NCBI GenBank assembly: GCA_013815575.1
Contig: JACDFX010000004.1
Coordinates: 1-18,609 of the forward strand
Source: Rubrobacter sp.
GTDB taxonomy: Bacteria > Actinomycetota > Rubrobacteria > Rubrobacterales > Rubrobacteraceae
DNA length: 18,609 nt
Direction: 5' to 3'
Part shown: positions 17,262-18,609 of the stretch, piece after piece
How the letters are laid out: each line of letters starts with the position of its first letter
Numbering within the stretch: the first letter of the stretch is position 1
The notes under the pieces: model-generated
What the model was told of the DNA's origin: nothing
What the model saw: only the letters and a program-made list of their open reading frames with translations
Databases searched by the model: none
Position numbers and translations under genes: made by a program

Positions 17262-17996
17262 TCAAGACGGGTCGTGGGCCCGGACATGTTCTCGGACGAG
17301 GGCGTCGACTTCGCGGCGGAAGAGGGCGTCGGCGTCGATGCCCATGGACGAGAAGTTGCCGCCGAGCTCGAGGCTGACTAGACCGTGAAGCCGGGCCCAC
17401 GCGGAGATGGCACGCAGGAGCTCCTCCGGCCTCGTTCCGGTAGCGGAGAACATCTCCTGGTGGGAGCCCCCGACAGCGGAGAGGTCGGTCTCCGGTAGCG
17501 ATGTGGGTACTCCCGAGTCAGAATGCCCCGAGGACCCCGTTATCGGGTGGCCAGACTCGGTTTCGACTGCCGCCAGGGCGGCGAAGACGTCGAGGCCGAC
17601 GGCCATCGTGCGGTTCGCGGCGCTGACCAACGGTTCGGCGTAGGCGTCGTGGCCGGGGACCGGCGGGGTCAACAATAGCTGATAGCGGTGGGGCTCGGCG
17701 AGGGCAAAGGAGCGCCACGCCCGTGCCAGGGCTCGGAACCGATCCTGCGGCGAATGGCCGAGCTCGCGGTCGGTCGCGGCCGCCAGTGCATCGGCGAGGT
17801 CGTGGTACGCGTCGAGGACGAGCTCGGCCAGCAGCTCGTCGCGGTTGGCGAAATAGCGGTAGAGGGCCGGCCCGGAGACACCAAGCTGCCTGGCGATTGC
17901 GTTGACCGATACCGCGGAGGCGCCACCGGACGCGATCTGGCGCAGCGCCGCGGCCTTGACGTCCTCGCGAACCTGCTCACGAAACCGATCCCGCAT
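17262..17996 (-). CDS. TetR/AcrR family transcriptional regulator (WHG-type C-terminal domain)
   Basis: This 244-residue repressor-type protein has an N-terminal TetR HTH, about residues 12-58. Its core is VSVNAIARQLGVSGPALYRYFANRDELLAEL, given here whole only as a position range; key parts are AIARQLGVSGPALYRYF and NRDELL. The C-terminal ligand domain has EPHRYQLLLTPPVPG and AISAWARLHGLVSLELGGNF, the W-x3-HG pattern of the TetR WHG domain. A Ser/Gly-rich insertion (about 152-182) is a possible loop. I chose ATG 17996. The frame is open up to 18122 with several GTG codons, but the added residues are Arg/Gly-rich and the longest form would begin inside the operator. The gene diverges from the epimerase gene and probably controls it and itself. 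Confidence 0.85.
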   Translation of the reverse strand: MRDRFREQVREDVKAAALRQIASGGASAVSVNAIARQLGVSGPALYRYFANRDELLAELVLDAYHDLADALAAATDRELGHSPQDRFRALARAWRSFALAEPHRYQLLLTPPVPGHDAYAEPLVSAANRTMAVGLDVFAALAAVETESGHPITGSSGHSDSGVPTSLPETDLSAVGGSHQEMFSATGTRPEELLRAISAWARLHGLVSLELGGNFSSMGIDADALFRREVDALVREHVRAHDPS

Positions 17997-18073
17997 CGGG
18001 TTACGAGAACCCCCTGATGTCCGCACTGGCCTCCCTCGCTCCCCTTCGCCCACCTTGAACCGCAGAGTACCAG

Positions 18074-18102
18074 TTGACACTGAAGAGTAACAGGTGTAGC
18101 CT
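18074..18102 (+). promoter_or_regulatory. Promoter of the epimerase gene
   Basis: A consensus TTGACA (18074-18079) is followed after exactly 17 bases by TAGCCT (18097-18102), which retains the key T, A and final T of a -10. Transcription would start near 18109, inside the inverted repeat next to it. It resembles the pyr promoter in spacing and -10 form. Confidence 0.6.
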
Positions 18103-18123
18103 TTTGTTAGAAGCTCTAACAAA
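18103..18123. promoter_or_regulatory. Perfect 9-3-9 inverted repeat, probable TetR-type operator
   Basis: TTTGTTAGA, a three-base AGC centre, and TCTAACAAA form a perfect palindrome of 21 bases. It abuts the -10 of the rightward promoter and covers the predicted start of transcription, where a bound repressor would block initiation. It sits between the TetR-type gene and the divergent epimerase gene, the usual place for autoregulation. The size fits TetR-family operators. Binding itself is inferred. Confidence 0.7.
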
Positions 18124-18147
18124 CATTGATGACCCTAAGGAGAGATC

Positions 18148-18609
18148 GTGAAGACGACTGAAGGAGCACCCAGGCAAATCGTCATTTCCGGATCTTCCGG
18201 GTTCATCGGCAGCGCGCTGGTCCCGCACCTGCGCGGGGCCGGGCACGAGGTGATCCGGCTGGTTCGCCGGGCGTCGCAGGCCCCCGACCAGCGCTGCTGG
18301 AACCCGCAAACGGGCTACATCGAGCCGGGCGCGTTCGAGGGCGTCGATGCGGTGATCAACCTCGGCGGCGCGGCCATCGGGGGCAAGCGCTGGACCGAAG
18401 CCTACCAGCAGGAGCTGCGTGAGAGCCGGACGGGGCCAACCGGCGTGCTCGCCCGCGCGGTCGCAGAGCATGGCGTCCCCGTGATGATCAGCGGCTCGGC
18501 GGTCGCGTGGTACGGCGACACCGGCACGACGGCCGTCGACGAGACGACTTCCCGGCCCGGCTCCAACTACCTCGCCCAACTCTGCCGCGACTGGGAGGAC
18601 GCGACCGGG
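18148..18609 (+). CDS. TIGR01777-type NAD(P)-dependent epimerase/oxidoreductase (3' end outside window)
   Basis: The frame from GTG 18148 runs to the right edge, giving the first 154 residues. It opens with a Rossmann strand IVISGSSGFIGSALVPHL (residues about 11-28; GxxGFIG dinucleotide motif). It continues with VDAVINLGGAAIGGKRWTEA (about 69-88), LRESRTGPTGVLARAV, VPVMISGSAVAWYGDTGT and YLAQLCRDWEDA. These blocks match the TIGR01777 (YfcH/SulA-like) subfamily of extended short-chain dehydrogenases, whose substrates are not well known. AAGGAG at 18137-18142 is five bases from the GTG. It is divergent from, and probably repressed by, the TetR-type gene. About half the usual length of roughly 300 residues is missing beyond the edge. 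Confidence 0.86.
   Translation, partial: MKTTEGAPRQIVISGSSGFIGSALVPHLRGAGHEVIRLVRRASQAPDQRCWNPQTGYIEPGAFEGVDAVINLGGAAIGGKRWTEAYQQELRESRTGPTGVLARAVAEHGVPVMISGSAVAWYGDTGTTAVDETTSRPGSNYLAQLCRDWEDATG

Noticed and set aside
16968..17381. 137-residue + strand ORF after pyrD
   Set aside because: Arg/Gly/Ser-rich, no clear ribosome site or domain, and its 3' part is antisense to the TetR gene.
17997..18122. 42-residue N-terminal extension of the TetR protein
   Set aside because: It would start inside the palindrome and cross the promoter. Residues are unlike the TetR N-terminus, and ATG 17996 leaves a normal lead into the HTH.

Overview
The window is high-GC bacterial DNA with tightly packed genes, and it looks chromosomal. 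A SepF/YggT/DivIVA division cluster points to an actinobacterium. A class 1B dihydroorotate dehydrogenase with its PyrK subunit makes a deep-branching lineage such as Rubrobacter more likely than Streptomyces or Mycobacterium, which typically use class 2 PyrD. The genus is an inference from gene content and style, not a proven assignment. At least six genes (yggS, proC, pyrR, pyrB, pyrC, carA) are best read from TTG starts, and many neighbours overlap by a few bases.

Region 1 (1-5510, + strand) is a division and cell-envelope cluster: pgeF (peptidoglycan-editing/laccase-domain protein), yggS (PLP homeostasis), sepF, proC, yggT, divIVA, a DUF167/YggU protein and an RluD-type pseudouridine synthase. 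Genes abut or overlap almost throughout, so they are probably one translationally coupled transcript that begins upstream of the window. PgeF carries alanine where the family has its first zinc-ligand histidine.

Region 2 (5582-8123, mostly - strand) is an accessory block between the two core operons. It holds an AraC-type regulator, a six-helix membrane protein and a small ABM-like alpha/beta-barrel protein, all reading leftward. A poorly understood 590-base stretch follows, with a small minus-strand ORF of coding-like codon usage and an SD-led plus-strand ORF.

Region 3 (8137-16890, + strand) is the pyrimidine operon pyrR-pyrB-pyrC-carA-carB-pyrK-pyrD. It encodes the route from bicarbonate and glutamine to orotate. 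pyrE and pyrF are not here. A promoter (TTGACG, 17 bases, TAGCTT) precedes a PyrR-binding hairpin whose 3' arm contains the pyrR Shine-Dalgarno, so PyrR probably represses translation when uridine nucleotides are plentiful.

Region 4 (16891-18609) begins with about 370 bases in which I see no gene. A leftward TetR-family repressor follows, divergent from a TIGR01777-type NAD-dependent epimerase that runs off the right edge. A perfect 9-3-9 inverted repeat lies immediately downstream of the -10 of a good promoter (TTGACA, 17 bases, TAGCCT), and is a likely TetR operator. I saw no tRNA, rRNA, CRISPR array or insertion sequence. The window is mainly ordinary core metabolism; the points of most interest are the two control regions, the PgeF substitution and the accessory block.
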